From Alphaproteobacteria bacterium (GTDB lineage: Bacteria; Pseudomonadota; Alphaproteobacteria; 16-39-46), in assembly GCA_947497675.1 (NCBI GenBank), contig CANMHY010000005.1, forward strand, positions 1 through 12,382: a stretch of DNA of 12,382 nt. The letters are read 5' to 3'. Below the pieces are notes generated by a model. That model saw only the letters and a program-made list of their open reading frames with translations. It was not told where the DNA came from and searched no databases. How positions within the stretch are numbered: the stretch's first letter is position 1; each line of letters starts with the position of its first letter. The position numbers and the translations under genes were made by a program. Of the stretch, positions 5,314 through 12,382 are shown in pieces.

Positions 5314-6570
5314 TCAGTCAGATTTCTTTTCACTTTGTTCTTGAATCATTGCCCAAATTGCGTTTGCCACAGTTTCACTAGCTGAGAGTGTTGGTGCCTT
5401 TGAGTGACTTTGAACCCCAATAAAAGCATATCTTCCGTCTGAGGTCGCCTCAAGAAGAGATACTCTCCCAGCCATAAACTCATCTGCAACATGCGCCTCG
5501 TGAATCTCTTTCATCGCCCCATGGGTATAAAGTGTCACAGAACCAGGGGACATATTATCAATCGTTTGAGAAATCATTGATGTGGATTCTCCAGGAACAA
5601 AAACAACACCCACTTTTTTTTGTATTAACCCAAGCAGTGCTTTAAAAAAACTGGGCTCCCCCTTTTCAAAGTTGTAAAGCTGAACGCGCGTTTGATCTGA
5701 AAAACCTTTCATAAAAGCCGCTGTTACAGGATCAAGAGGGCCTCCTTTTTCATGAAAATTCACATCTCTTCCAGTTGCGGGATCAAATCGTCCCGTCCGC
5801 GGCGCATTGGTTATAAGAACAAAAAGATCTGGTTCGCTGGTCATTTGAGCATTTACATACTCCGCTAATTTTTCTGCTTCTTGAGGCGTATAGTACGTCC
5901 ATGTTTTACCATCATTATTTTGGACATCTCCCCCCAAAATCACCAACATGTATTTTTTTGCAACAGGCATCGTCTTCCCATGCTCTGCAACGGCCTTTAA
6001 AATATCTTCTGCGTGCATATTATGAACCACACCCGTTACCTCCAAAAGATGTGTCTTTGATCCTTCGATGGCTTTTTTTAATGCCTCTACCCAAGGATCA
6101 TTGACCTCAAAGACATGATGAGGAAGGGCAATAAAGTCAGCAATATTAACAAGACTTTTCAGCTGAATAGAAGAAGGATCATCATTTCCTATAATCTGAT
6201 GCGAAACATAGACGAAAATCCCTTGCGTTTTATCACGCTCTCTCAACATCCTAAATGCCCGAATCCCATAAGCACCCGATGAAATAAAAATAGCCTCGGG
6301 ATTGTCTCTTGGAATTTCAACAAGACTTGAAAAGCTCACCTCATTTTGATCCGCGCCTCCTTGGAGATCAAGCGTGATAATTTGGGGGAAAATTTTCTCT
6401 TCTTCATGAAATTTTTGAACAAGCGCATGAGTGACACCCCTTATTTGATCACATTCTCCCGCCAAACAAGAATCTGTAAGTTCAATAATAACAAGAGGTT
6501 TTGCGAAAAGAGGAGAAGCAAGGACCAAACAGGCCATAATCCCGAGTTTAAATTTAATCAGCCAATTCAT
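5314..6570 (-). CDS. Exported ELM1-like protein, 418 aa
   Basis: The N-terminus has a Sec signal peptide: KFK, a hydrophobic core (about 8-20), then an A-type cleavage site near LFA-KP (residue 23). The mature part should be periplasmic or secreted. Its motif order matches the ELM1-family protein at 3104-4078. LTDSCLAGECDQIRGVTHAL (31-50) aligns with ITDGSAGMENQALGLAEAL. FISSGAYGIRAFRML (95-109) aligns with LACGRRSVLPTLF, and ILGGDVQN (211-218) with ILGGPNKV. VLITNAPRTG (251-260) aligns with LLISPSRRTP, and FVPGESTSMISQ (324-335) with LTVDSVSITSEA. I infer a divergent extracytoplasmic paralogue, with extra sequence around 219-300 and at the C-terminus. A cytoplasmic nucleotide-sugar donor would not reach it outside the membrane, so its activity may differ. 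The start has an excellent AAAGGAG site 6 bases upstream. kdsB ends 22 bases upstream, implying an operon. Function is unknown. Confidence 0.75.
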   Translation of the reverse strand: MNWLIKFKLGIMACLVLASPLFAKPLVIIELTDSCLAGECDQIRGVTHALVQKFHEEEKIFPQIITLDLQGGADQNEVSFSSLVEIPRDNPEAIFISSGAYGIRAFRMLRERDKTQGIFVYVSHQIIGNDDPSSIQLKSLVNIADFIALPHHVFEVNDPWVEALKKAIEGSKTHLLEVTGVVHNMHAEDILKAVAEHGKTMPVAKKYMLVILGGDVQNNDGKTWTYYTPQEAEKLAEYVNAQMTSEPDLFVLITNAPRTGRFDPATGRDVNFHEKGGPLDPVTAAFMKGFSDQTRVQLYNFEKGEPSFFKALLGLIQKKVGVVFVPGESTSMISQTIDNMSPGSVTLYTHGAMKEIHEAHVADEFMAGRVSLLEATSDGRYAFIGVQSHSKAPTLSASETVANAIWAMIQEQSEKKSD

Positions 6571-6592
6571 TTTTAACTCCTTTAAGTATTCC

Positions 6593-7348
6593 TTAAATGT
6601 TAATGGTATTCTTCTTTAAATAGGCTTCCACATATTCTAAATCTTCAGGCGTATCCACACTTAAGGGAGACGCATCAACCCTGACTGCTTCAATCCACAT
6701 CCCATTTTCAAGAGCACGCAATTGCTCTAATCTTTCTTCTTTCTCAAGAAAACCCACGGGAAGCGTAATGAACTTCTCCAAAGCCTTCCGCCTGTAAGCA
6801 TAAATTCCGATGTGATGATAATAAATTTCGGCCCCAAAAGGAATAGGGCTTCGACTAAAATAAAGTGCACGTCCCTGATTCTTGTTTTTCTCCCAAGCAA
6901 CAGCTGCTTTAACACGATTTGGATCCAAGGGGTTTTCCGTCTCTTTAAAAGGGGTTACGGGCGTTGCAATATCAATGTTGGGATTTTTAAAAACCTCTAA
7001 TAGACGCGGAATAATTGTTGTGTCCAATACAGGGAGATCCCCTTGAATATTGAGAATAATCTCTTTTTGACAAGAAGGATCTAACTGTTGAAGCGCTTCA
7101 AAAATACGGTCAGATCCCGAGGGGTGATTGGGATCTGTCAAGACACATGAAAATCCAGCCTGTTCGACAACTTTCTGAATCTCAATTTCAGCCGCAGCCA
7201 CAAAAACATCCGGGACCCCTGATTTCTTTACCGCTTCTAAAACATGGAGGATCATGGGTTTTCCAGAAAGCATTGCCAAAGGTTTACGCGGGAAACGTTG
7301 TGCTTGAAGACGCGCTGGAATCAGAATGATGGTATTTGAAAGATCCAT
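6593..7348 (-). CDS. kdsB: 3-deoxy-manno-octulosonate cytidylyltransferase (CMP-Kdo synthetase)
   Basis: KdsB activates Kdo with CTP to CMP-Kdo and pyrophosphate in the cytoplasm, supplying the inner-core sugar of LPS. From the chosen start the protein has 251 residues, the usual size. Visible motifs: IPARLQAQRFPRKPLAML at 10-27 (nucleotide-binding loop), PSGSDR (76-81), NIQGDLP (100-106, metal-binding Asp), ALYFSRSPIP (161-170), HIGIYAYRR (179-187), LEQLRALENG (207-216) and VDTPEDLEYVEAY (231-243). The frame runs open for 22 codons further upstream to an ATG at 7414. I prefer the ATG at 7348 because the conserved fold begins right there and AGGA lies 6 bases before it. The exported ELM1-like gene follows after 22 bases, probably in the same transcript. 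The gene diverges from yejA. Confidence 0.96.
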   Translation of the reverse strand: MDLSNTIILIPARLQAQRFPRKPLAMLSGKPMILHVLEAVKKSGVPDVFVAAAEIEIQKVVEQAGFSCVLTDPNHPSGSDRIFEALQQLDPSCQKEIILNIQGDLPVLDTTIIPRLLEVFKNPNIDIATPVTPFKETENPLDPNRVKAAVAWEKNKNQGRALYFSRSPIPFGAEIYYHHIGIYAYRRKALEKFITLPVGFLEKEERLEQLRALENGMWIEAVRVDASPLSVDTPEDLEYVEAYLKKNTINI

Positions 7349-7464
7349 GAAAAATCCTATTGGTAAAAATCCCCGAAAGTGTGTTATAAAACATGAAAAG
7401 TCTCTTGCATCCATGCCTGAACTTAGATTAAACAGAGAGGTCCCTCAACTTCAAGACATTTTTT

Positions 7465-7513
7465 AGAAGCGCTTTTTCATAGAAGAAGATATGATGACCC
7501 TGAAAACGCTTCT
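7465..7513. repeat. Inverted repeat in the kdsB-yejA divergent region
   Basis: AGAAGCG (7465-7471) and CGCTTCT (7507-7513) are perfect inverted copies. The pairing extends through TTTT and AAAA with one bulged C, making an 11-bp stem with a loop of about 25 bases. It lies 45 bases upstream of the yejA ATG. It may be an operator or a leader hairpin. The rest of the 209-base gap shows no promoter I can place with confidence. Confidence 0.4.
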
Positions 7514-7557
7514 TTTCTCTTATCAAGACACACGCCCCTTCACCTTAAGGATATAAA

Positions 7558-9420
7558 ATGATCTCTTTTATTTCTTGTGTTTTTTATAAAAAAAAGAGCT
7601 TTTCTTTTTTTCTCATGATTTATCTTTTTTTAATCGGTCTCATGAATTCAGGGGTTTGTGCACCGATAGCTGGAGGGTTCAACATTCATGGAAATCCCAA
7701 ATATCCTTCAAATTTTACACATTTTGATTATACATCTTCAGAGGCTCGAAAAGGAGGCGTTTTAAGACTTGCTGTCCCCGGCACTTTTGATAGCCTCAAC
7801 CCTTATATTATTAGAGGGGTTGCTGGTGCAGGCTATGGCTTTTTCTTCACCACTCTTATGAAGCAATCTCAAGATGAACTGTCCACAATATACCCCTACG
7901 TTGCAACATCCTATGAACTTGCCCCCGATAAGAGCTCCATAACTTTTACACTACGCGCTGACGCTTGTTTTCATGATAATACACCCATCACGCCAGAGGA
8001 TGTTATTTTTTCGTTTGAAACACTCACGAAAAAAGGAAATCCGACCTTTAAGAACCTTTTTGCCGATGTCGTCAAAGCCGAAAAAGTTGGAGACCGCGGC
8101 GTTAAGTTTATGCTTTCAAAAACCCAAAATCGTGAGCTTCCGCTGGTTCTCGGTGTTAATCTTCCCATTCTCTCAAAGGCCTTTTATACAACGCATGACT
8201 TTTCAAAGCCAAGTCTCATTCCGCCGCTCGGAGCAGGTCCCTATCAATACGACACCATTGAACCCGGGCGCTCCATCACTTTAAAACGTGTTCAAAATTG
8301 GTGGGGCGAAAATCTTCTGGTTAATAAATACATGTACAATTTTGATTCGATTAAATTTGACTATTTTCGAGACCCCAATGTTGCCTTTGAGGCCTTCAAA
8401 TTGGGAGAAATTGATTTCCGTCAAGAAAATGTCGCAAAATTATGGGCAACAGGATACACATTTGCAGCCTTTAAGAAGGGCCTTGTGATCAAACGTGAGA
8501 TTTCCCACGAGATTCCCCTCGGAATCACAGGATTTTTTCTAAACACCCGTAAACCGGAACTTCAAGATCCCAAAGTTCGAGAGGCCATTGGATATGCGCT
8601 TGATTTTGAGTGGATTAACAAAAATCTTTTTCATGACTCTTACACGCGTCACAAGAGTTATTTTTCAAATTCTCCGTTTGCCTCTTCAGGTCTTCCGTCC
8701 AAAGAAGAGCTTAAAATTTTAGAACCCTTTAAAGACAAGCTTCCCCCTCGTCTTTTTAAAGAACCCTTTACCCTTCCCACAACGGATGGATCCGGAAACA
8801 TTCGAGACAATATGAAGAAAGCAAACCTGCTTTTCAAAGAAGCCGGCTATGAAATTCACAGAGGTAAACTCATCCATCTCGCAACAGGAAAATCGCTGAA
8901 GCTTGAGATCATTTCCAATGTCCCCACATTCGAAAAAATCTCCCTCAATTTTATTAAGAATTTGCGCGCCATGGGGATCGAAGCAAAATTTCGTGTCCTC
9001 GACTCCAGCCAATACATGGAACGCATGCATTCTTTTGATTTTGATGTTCTCATAGGGATTGTCGGGCAATCCAACAACCCTGGGAATGAACAGTTAAATT
9101 ATTGGGGATCAAAGGCAGCAGAAGACCCAGGGTCTTCCAATTATTTTGGCATCAAGGATCCCGTCGTAGATCACCTTATTGACCTGGTTATTGCAGCTGA
9201 CACCTATGAAGAATTGCTTGAACGTGTTCATGCCTTGGATCGTGTCCTCCTCTGGGGATTTTATACTGTCCCCCAATGGTCGTTGAAGGAATTTAGATAT
9301 GCCTATTGGAATAAATTTAAATACCCCTCAAAATCACCCCTCTATGACGTTGGAATTGAAACCTGGTGGGTTGATCCAGCACTTGAATCCGCCCTCAAAC
9401 AAGCCCTGAAAGACCTTTAA
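7558..9420 (+). CDS. yejA: YejA-type periplasmic peptide-binding protein of an ABC importer
   Basis: This 620-residue protein belongs to the family 5 extracellular solute-binding proteins, which deliver peptides to an inner-membrane ABC transporter. The signal peptide is long: a basic KKK, then a hydrophobic run (about 14-30) ending at VCA (33-35). The mature start carries the YejA hallmark GNPKYPSNFTHFDY (45-58), followed by KGGVLRLAVPGTFDSLNPY (66-84 region). The length is close to the 604 residues of Escherichia coli YejA. In E. coli the Yej system takes up microcin C; alphaproteobacterial relatives handle murein or antimicrobial peptides. The actual ligand here is not visible. The start is supported by AAGGA 7 bases upstream. 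The TAA stop touches the yejB ATG, so the two are translationally coupled. Confidence 0.92.
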   Translation: MISFISCVFYKKKSFSFFLMIYLFLIGLMNSGVCAPIAGGFNIHGNPKYPSNFTHFDYTSSEARKGGVLRLAVPGTFDSLNPYIIRGVAGAGYGFFFTTLMKQSQDELSTIYPYVATSYELAPDKSSITFTLRADACFHDNTPITPEDVIFSFETLTKKGNPTFKNLFADVVKAEKVGDRGVKFMLSKTQNRELPLVLGVNLPILSKAFYTTHDFSKPSLIPPLGAGPYQYDTIEPGRSITLKRVQNWWGENLLVNKYMYNFDSIKFDYFRDPNVAFEAFKLGEIDFRQENVAKLWATGYTFAAFKKGLVIKREISHEIPLGITGFFLNTRKPELQDPKVREAIGYALDFEWINKNLFHDSYTRHKSYFSNSPFASSGLPSKEELKILEPFKDKLPPRLFKEPFTLPTTDGSGNIRDNMKKANLLFKEAGYEIHRGKLIHLATGKSLKLEIISNVPTFEKISLNFIKNLRAMGIEAKFRVLDSSQYMERMHSFDFDVLIGIVGQSNNPGNEQLNYWGSKAAEDPGSSNYFGIKDPVVDHLIDLVIAADTYEELLERVHALDRVLLWGFYTVPQWSLKEFRYAYWNKFKYPSKSPLYDVGIETWWVDPALESALKQALKDL

Positions 9421-10542
9421 ATGCTCTTTTACCTTTTAAGGCGTCTCCTCCTCATTATCCCCACCCTTCTTGGTATTATGATTTTAAATTATATCATTGT
9501 CCAAGCAGCCCCCGGGGGTCCCATCGAGCAAATGATCGCTAAAATTCGAGGGGACGCTGTTTCCGCTACAGCACGCCTTGAAGGAGAAGGATTTAACGAT
9601 CCTTTTTCGTCGGGTTCCGATGATTTTGCCCAACTGTCAAACGACAGCGCTCTTTATACGAAATATAAAGGAGCCAGAGGCCTTGATCCCGCTTTTATCC
9701 GGGAATTAGAACACCTTTACGGATTTGATAAGCCAGCCCATGAACGCCTTTTTTTAATGATCAAAAATTATGCCACCTTTGAATTTGGAAAGAGTTACTT
9801 TCGAGGCCGTCCCGTCGCAGAACTCATCTTTGAAAAGCTTTCCGTCTCCCTTTCTCTTGGTCTCTGGACAACGCTCATTGTCTATTTAATTTCCATACCC
9901 CTTGGTATTGCAAAGGCCGTTCGCGATGGCACACGGTTTGATATGATGACAAGTCTTGTCATTATTATTGGATATTCGGTTCCAAGTTTCATGTTCGCTC
10001 TTTTCTTGATTATCTTTTTTGCGGGGGGAAGTTTCTTTGATGTTTTTCCGCTCCGGGGCCTTGTCTCTGACAATTGGCACAGTCTCGATTGGATCCATAA
10101 AATCCTCGATTATCTTTGGCATATAACCCTTCCCGTCACGGCCATGGTTATTGGAGGCTTTGCAAGTCTAACGCTCCTGACCAAAAATTCCTTCCTGGAA
10201 GAAGTTCAGAAACAATACGTGACAACCGCCCGTGCAAAAGGAGTTTCCGAGCCCCGTATTTTATACCATCACATCTTCCGAAACGCCATGCTGGTTGTGG
10301 TGGCAGGACTCCCAGCGGCTGTCATTCATATTTTCTTTACAAGCTCCCTCCTCATTGAGGTTATCTTCTCCCTGGATGGACTCGGACTTTTAGGGTTCGA
10401 AGCAGCGATCTCACGAGACTATCCCATCATGTTTGGAACACTTTATATTTACACACTGATTGGATTGTTTATGAATCTTCTCGGAGATCTCACCTATACC
10501 TTTGTTGATCCCCGCATCGATTTTGGCAGGCGAGAAGGATAA
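9421..10542 (+). CDS. yejB: YejB-type ABC importer permease
   Basis: This inner-membrane permease of 373 residues has one transmembrane helix at the start (about 5-28, after MLFYLLRR), a large periplasmic insert (about 30-135) and a binding-protein-dependent transport domain (about 140-362). The EAA loop that contacts the ATPase is visible around [19 protein letters not shown] (266-284) ending in FRNAM (286-290). The C-terminal [14 protein letters not shown] (356-369) is characteristic of YejB. It pairs with YejE to form the channel. Its ATG follows the yejA stop with no gap and lacks a strong ribosome site, pointing to coupled translation. yejE starts 4 bases after its TAA. Confidence 0.94.
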   Translation: MLFYLLRRLLLIIPTLLGIMILNYIIVQAAPGGPIEQMIAKIRGDAVSATARLEGEGFNDPFSSGSDDFAQLSNDSALYTKYKGARGLDPAFIRELEHLYGFDKPAHERLFLMIKNYATFEFGKSYFRGRPVAELIFEKLSVSLSLGLWTTLIVYLISIPLGIAKAVRDGTRFDMMTSLVIIIGYSVPSFMFALFLIIFFAGGSFFDVFPLRGLVSDNWHSLDWIHKILDYLWHITLPVTAMVIGGFASLTLLTKNSFLEEVQKQYVTTARAKGVSEPRILYHHIFRNAMLVVVAGLPAAVIHIFFTSSLLIEVIFSLDGLGLLGFEAAISRDYPIMFGTLYIYTLIGLFMNLLGDLTYTFVDPRIDFGRREG

Positions 10543-10546
10543 CGCA

Positions 10547-11599
10547 ATGACTCTCCTTTTAAGACATCTTTTTTGCTTGAAGTTCTCTCCCCTTACAAAA
10601 TTAAGGATCAAGCGCTTCACACAGAACAGGCGCGGTTTTTATAGTCTTTGGATCTTTCTAAGCCTTTTCGGCATCTGTTGTTTTGCAGACTTCATTGCAA
10701 ACGATCAACCTTTGTTGGTCTCTTATAAAAACCATCTCTATTTTCCCATCCTTCAAAATTACCCAGAAACAACCTTTGGGGGAGAATTTGATACGACAAC
10801 AAACTATAAAGATCCTTTTGTCAAAAACCTTATTGAAGACAATGGATTTATGATTTGGCCTCTCATTCCTTATGGATATGACACCATTAATTATGATCTT
10901 CCAAGTCCCGCGCCTTCTCCTCCTTCCCTTGAAAATATTCTTGGAACCGATGATCAAGGACGCGATTTAAGTGCCCGTCTTATTTATGGATTTCGAATTT
11001 CTCTCTTCTTTGGACTCTGTCTCACGCTTGCAAGCGCTGTTCTTGGAATCATGATGGGAGGTATTCAAGGATACTTTGGCGGACGCGTCGATATCATCAC
11101 GCAACGTTTTGTTGAGATTTGGTCTGGTCTTCCCATTCTGTATCTTCTGATTATTCTCTCGAGTCTTGTCGACCCTAATTTTTGGTGGCTTCTTGGTTTG
11201 ATGATGTTCTTTAAATGGACAACTCTTGTGGGTGTCGTCCGTGCTGAATTCCTACGGGGACGGAATTTTGATTACGTTCGAGCCGCCCGCGCACTCGGTG
11301 TTCCTTCCTTTTTGATTATGTTTAGGCATATCCTCCCCAATGCCATGGTGGCCTCCTTAACCTATCTTCCTTTCATCTTAAATGCCTCCATTTCAACTCT
11401 AACGTCCCTTGATTTTTTAGGATTTGGGCTTCCGCCGGGATCCCCCTCTTTGGGAGAAATTCTCTCTCAAGGAAAAAATAATCTTCATGCCCCTTGGCTT
11501 GGCGTAACAGGATTTTTAAGTGTCTCCATCTTGCTTGGTCTCGTCACTTTTATTGGGGAAGGCGTTCGTGATGCCTTTGATCCCCGGAAAGTTTTTTAA
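10547..11599 (+). CDS. yejE: YejE-type ABC importer permease
   Basis: This is the second permease subunit, 350 residues from the chosen start. It has a basic N-terminus and a first membrane segment at about 32-50, then a periplasmic stretch with the family-typical IWPLIPYGYDTINYDL (103-118). HILGTDD-type residues follow (ILGTDDQGRDLSARLIYGFR, 131-150), then membrane helices and an EAA loop around FDYVRAARALGVPSF (241-255) with FRHILPNAM (259-267). It ends with GEGVRDAFDPRKVF. An ATG at 10502 in the same frame would overlap yejB by 41 bases. I prefer 10547, because AAGGA lies about 8 bases upstream and the family N-terminus begins here. yejF begins 9 bases after the TAA. Confidence 0.94.
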   Translation: MTLLLRHLFCLKFSPLTKLRIKRFTQNRRGFYSLWIFLSLFGICCFADFIANDQPLLVSYKNHLYFPILQNYPETTFGGEFDTTTNYKDPFVKNLIEDNGFMIWPLIPYGYDTINYDLPSPAPSPPSLENILGTDDQGRDLSARLIYGFRISLFFGLCLTLASAVLGIMMGGIQGYFGGRVDIITQRFVEIWSGLPILYLLIILSSLVDPNFWWLLGLMMFFKWTTLVGVVRAEFLRGRNFDYVRAARALGVPSFLIMFRHILPNAMVASLTYLPFILNASISTLTSLDFLGFGLPPGSPSLGEILSQGKNNLHAPWLGVTGFLSVSILLGLVTFIGEGVRDAFDPRKVF

Positions 11600-11608
11600 G
11601 GGATTCCC

Positions 11609-12382
11609 ATGACAAAATCCTCACCCCTCCTCTCTTTAAAAAATCTAAGCGCTTCCTTTAGGACAGAAACAGACCCCATTCATGCTGTTAAAAACATTTC
11701 TTTTGATATTTACCCCAAAGAAACCGTAGCTCTTGTCGGAGAAAGTGGCTCTGGAAAATCAGTCACCGCCTATTCAATTTTACAACTTCTGCCCTACCCG
11801 AAAGCCTTTCATCCAAGTGGGTCAATTCTTTGGAAGAACCAAGAGCTCATTGGGGCTTCTCTTCCGCTTCTTCAATCCATCCGAGGAAATCAAATCGGGA
11901 TGATTTTCCAAGAACCGATGACATCTCTCAATCCGCTTCATACGATTGAACAACAAATCAATGAAGCTCTCTTTCTTCATGGGTCCTATACAAAGAAAAC
12001 AGCCAAAGAGCGGGTCTTAGAGCTTCTTCATCTTGTTCGTTTTAGGTCTCCTGAAAAACTTCTCGATGCCTACCCTTACGAACTATCAGGGGGGGAGCGT
12101 CAGCGTGTTATGATTGCGATGGCCCTCGCCCACAATCCTCAACTCCTCATTGCAGATGAGCCTACCACAGCCCTTGACGTCACCATCCAAGCTGAAATTT
12201 TGGAGCTCTTAAAAGATCTTCAAGAACGTTTGAACATGGGTATTCTCCTCATCACCCATGATCTTGATGTTGTTCGGAAAATGGCCCACCGCACCTGTGT
12301 GATGCATCAAGGAGAAATCATTGAGTCAGGGTTAACGTCACAAATTCTTAAAACACCCAAAAAGCCCTATACGAAACTTCTT
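11609..12382 (+). CDS. yejF: YejF-type ABC importer ATPase (partial, cut by window end)
   Basis: The first 258 residues are present and the frame is open to the last base. They form a complete N-terminal ABC nucleotide-binding domain of the oligopeptide type. Walker A is GESGSGKS (44-51), the Q-loop is FQEP with Q101, and the signature is LSGGERQR (159-166). Walker B is LLIADEP (179-185) with catalytic E184, the D-loop is TALD (187-190) and the switch histidine is H217 in ITHD. YejF relatives carry two ATPase domains in one chain of over 500 residues, so the second half should lie beyond this window. The start is supported by AAGGGA about 5 bases upstream. It powers import through YejB and YejE. 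Confidence 0.94.
   Translation, partial: MTKSSPLLSLKNLSASFRTETDPIHAVKNISFDIYPKETVALVGESGSGKSVTAYSILQLLPYPKAFHPSGSILWKNQELIGASLPLLQSIRGNQIGMIFQEPMTSLNPLHTIEQQINEALFLHGSYTKKTAKERVLELLHLVRFRSPEKLLDAYPYELSGGERQRVMIAMALAHNPQLLIADEPTTALDVTIQAEILELLKDLQERLNMGILLITHDLDVVRKMAHRTCVMHQGEIIESGLTSQILKTPKKPYTKLL

Noticed and set aside
7349..7414. 22-codon N-terminal extension of KdsB
   Set aside because: The conserved nucleotide-binding start of the family begins at the ATG at 7348, which has its own AGGA site. The extension reads as unrelated sequence.
10502..10546. 15-codon upstream start for YejE overlapping yejB
   Set aside because: The ATG at 10547 has a better ribosome site and gives the usual 4-base operon spacing.

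Overview
The window looks like a chromosomal segment of a moderately AT-rich Alphaproteobacterium. The gene content is a bifunctional (p)ppGpp enzyme with rpoZ close by, an ELM1-family (Mito_fiss_Elm1) gene, CMP-Kdo synthetase, and a YejABEF-type peptide importer. The AT-rich composition, the ELM1-type genes and several tiny secreted proteins would suit a host-associated lineage such as Holosporales or Paracaedibacterales. That placement is inference from gene content only. Kdo activation (kdsB) implies a Gram-negative envelope with lipopolysaccharide. TAA, TAG and TGA all end normal genes here, so the standard bacterial code applies.

Left part (1-4657): two tiny minus-strand genes lie at the edge, the first with a signal peptide (164-385) and the second a 48-residue ORF (3-149). 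A 246-base AT-rich gap with long A/T tracts and no convincing terminator follows. Then comes rsh (632-2869, minus), the (p)ppGpp synthetase/hydrolase, with both active sites intact. In many Alphaproteobacteria rpoZ sits directly upstream of this gene. Here rpoZ (4265-4657, minus) is separated from it by an ELM1-family gene running the opposite way (3104-4078, plus). rsh and the ELM1 gene diverge from a 234-base gap, and the ELM1 gene and rpoZ converge on a cluster of terminator hairpins.

Middle part (4658-6592): upstream of rpoZ is a small minus-strand gene (4836-5138) with its own promoter, ribosome site and terminator. Its reading frame holds one in-frame amber codon between a signal peptide and a Gln-rich amphipathic C-terminus. 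Next is a 418-residue exported protein (5314-6570, minus). I could not name it from a known signature, but its order of motifs matches the ELM1 family throughout, so it looks like an extracytoplasmic ELM1 paralogue. It is probably co-transcribed with kdsB (6593-7348), which lies 22 bases upstream.

Right part (7349-12382): a 209-base divergent region containing an inverted repeat separates kdsB from a tightly packed yejA-yejB-yejE-yejF operon. yejF is cut by the window end. Together these encode an ABC importer for peptides: YejA binds the substrate in the periplasm, YejB and YejE form the channel, and YejF hydrolyses ATP. Related systems import microcin C or murein peptides.

No tRNA, rRNA, CRISPR array or insertion sequence was recognised. 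No gap without a gene exceeds about 250 bases.
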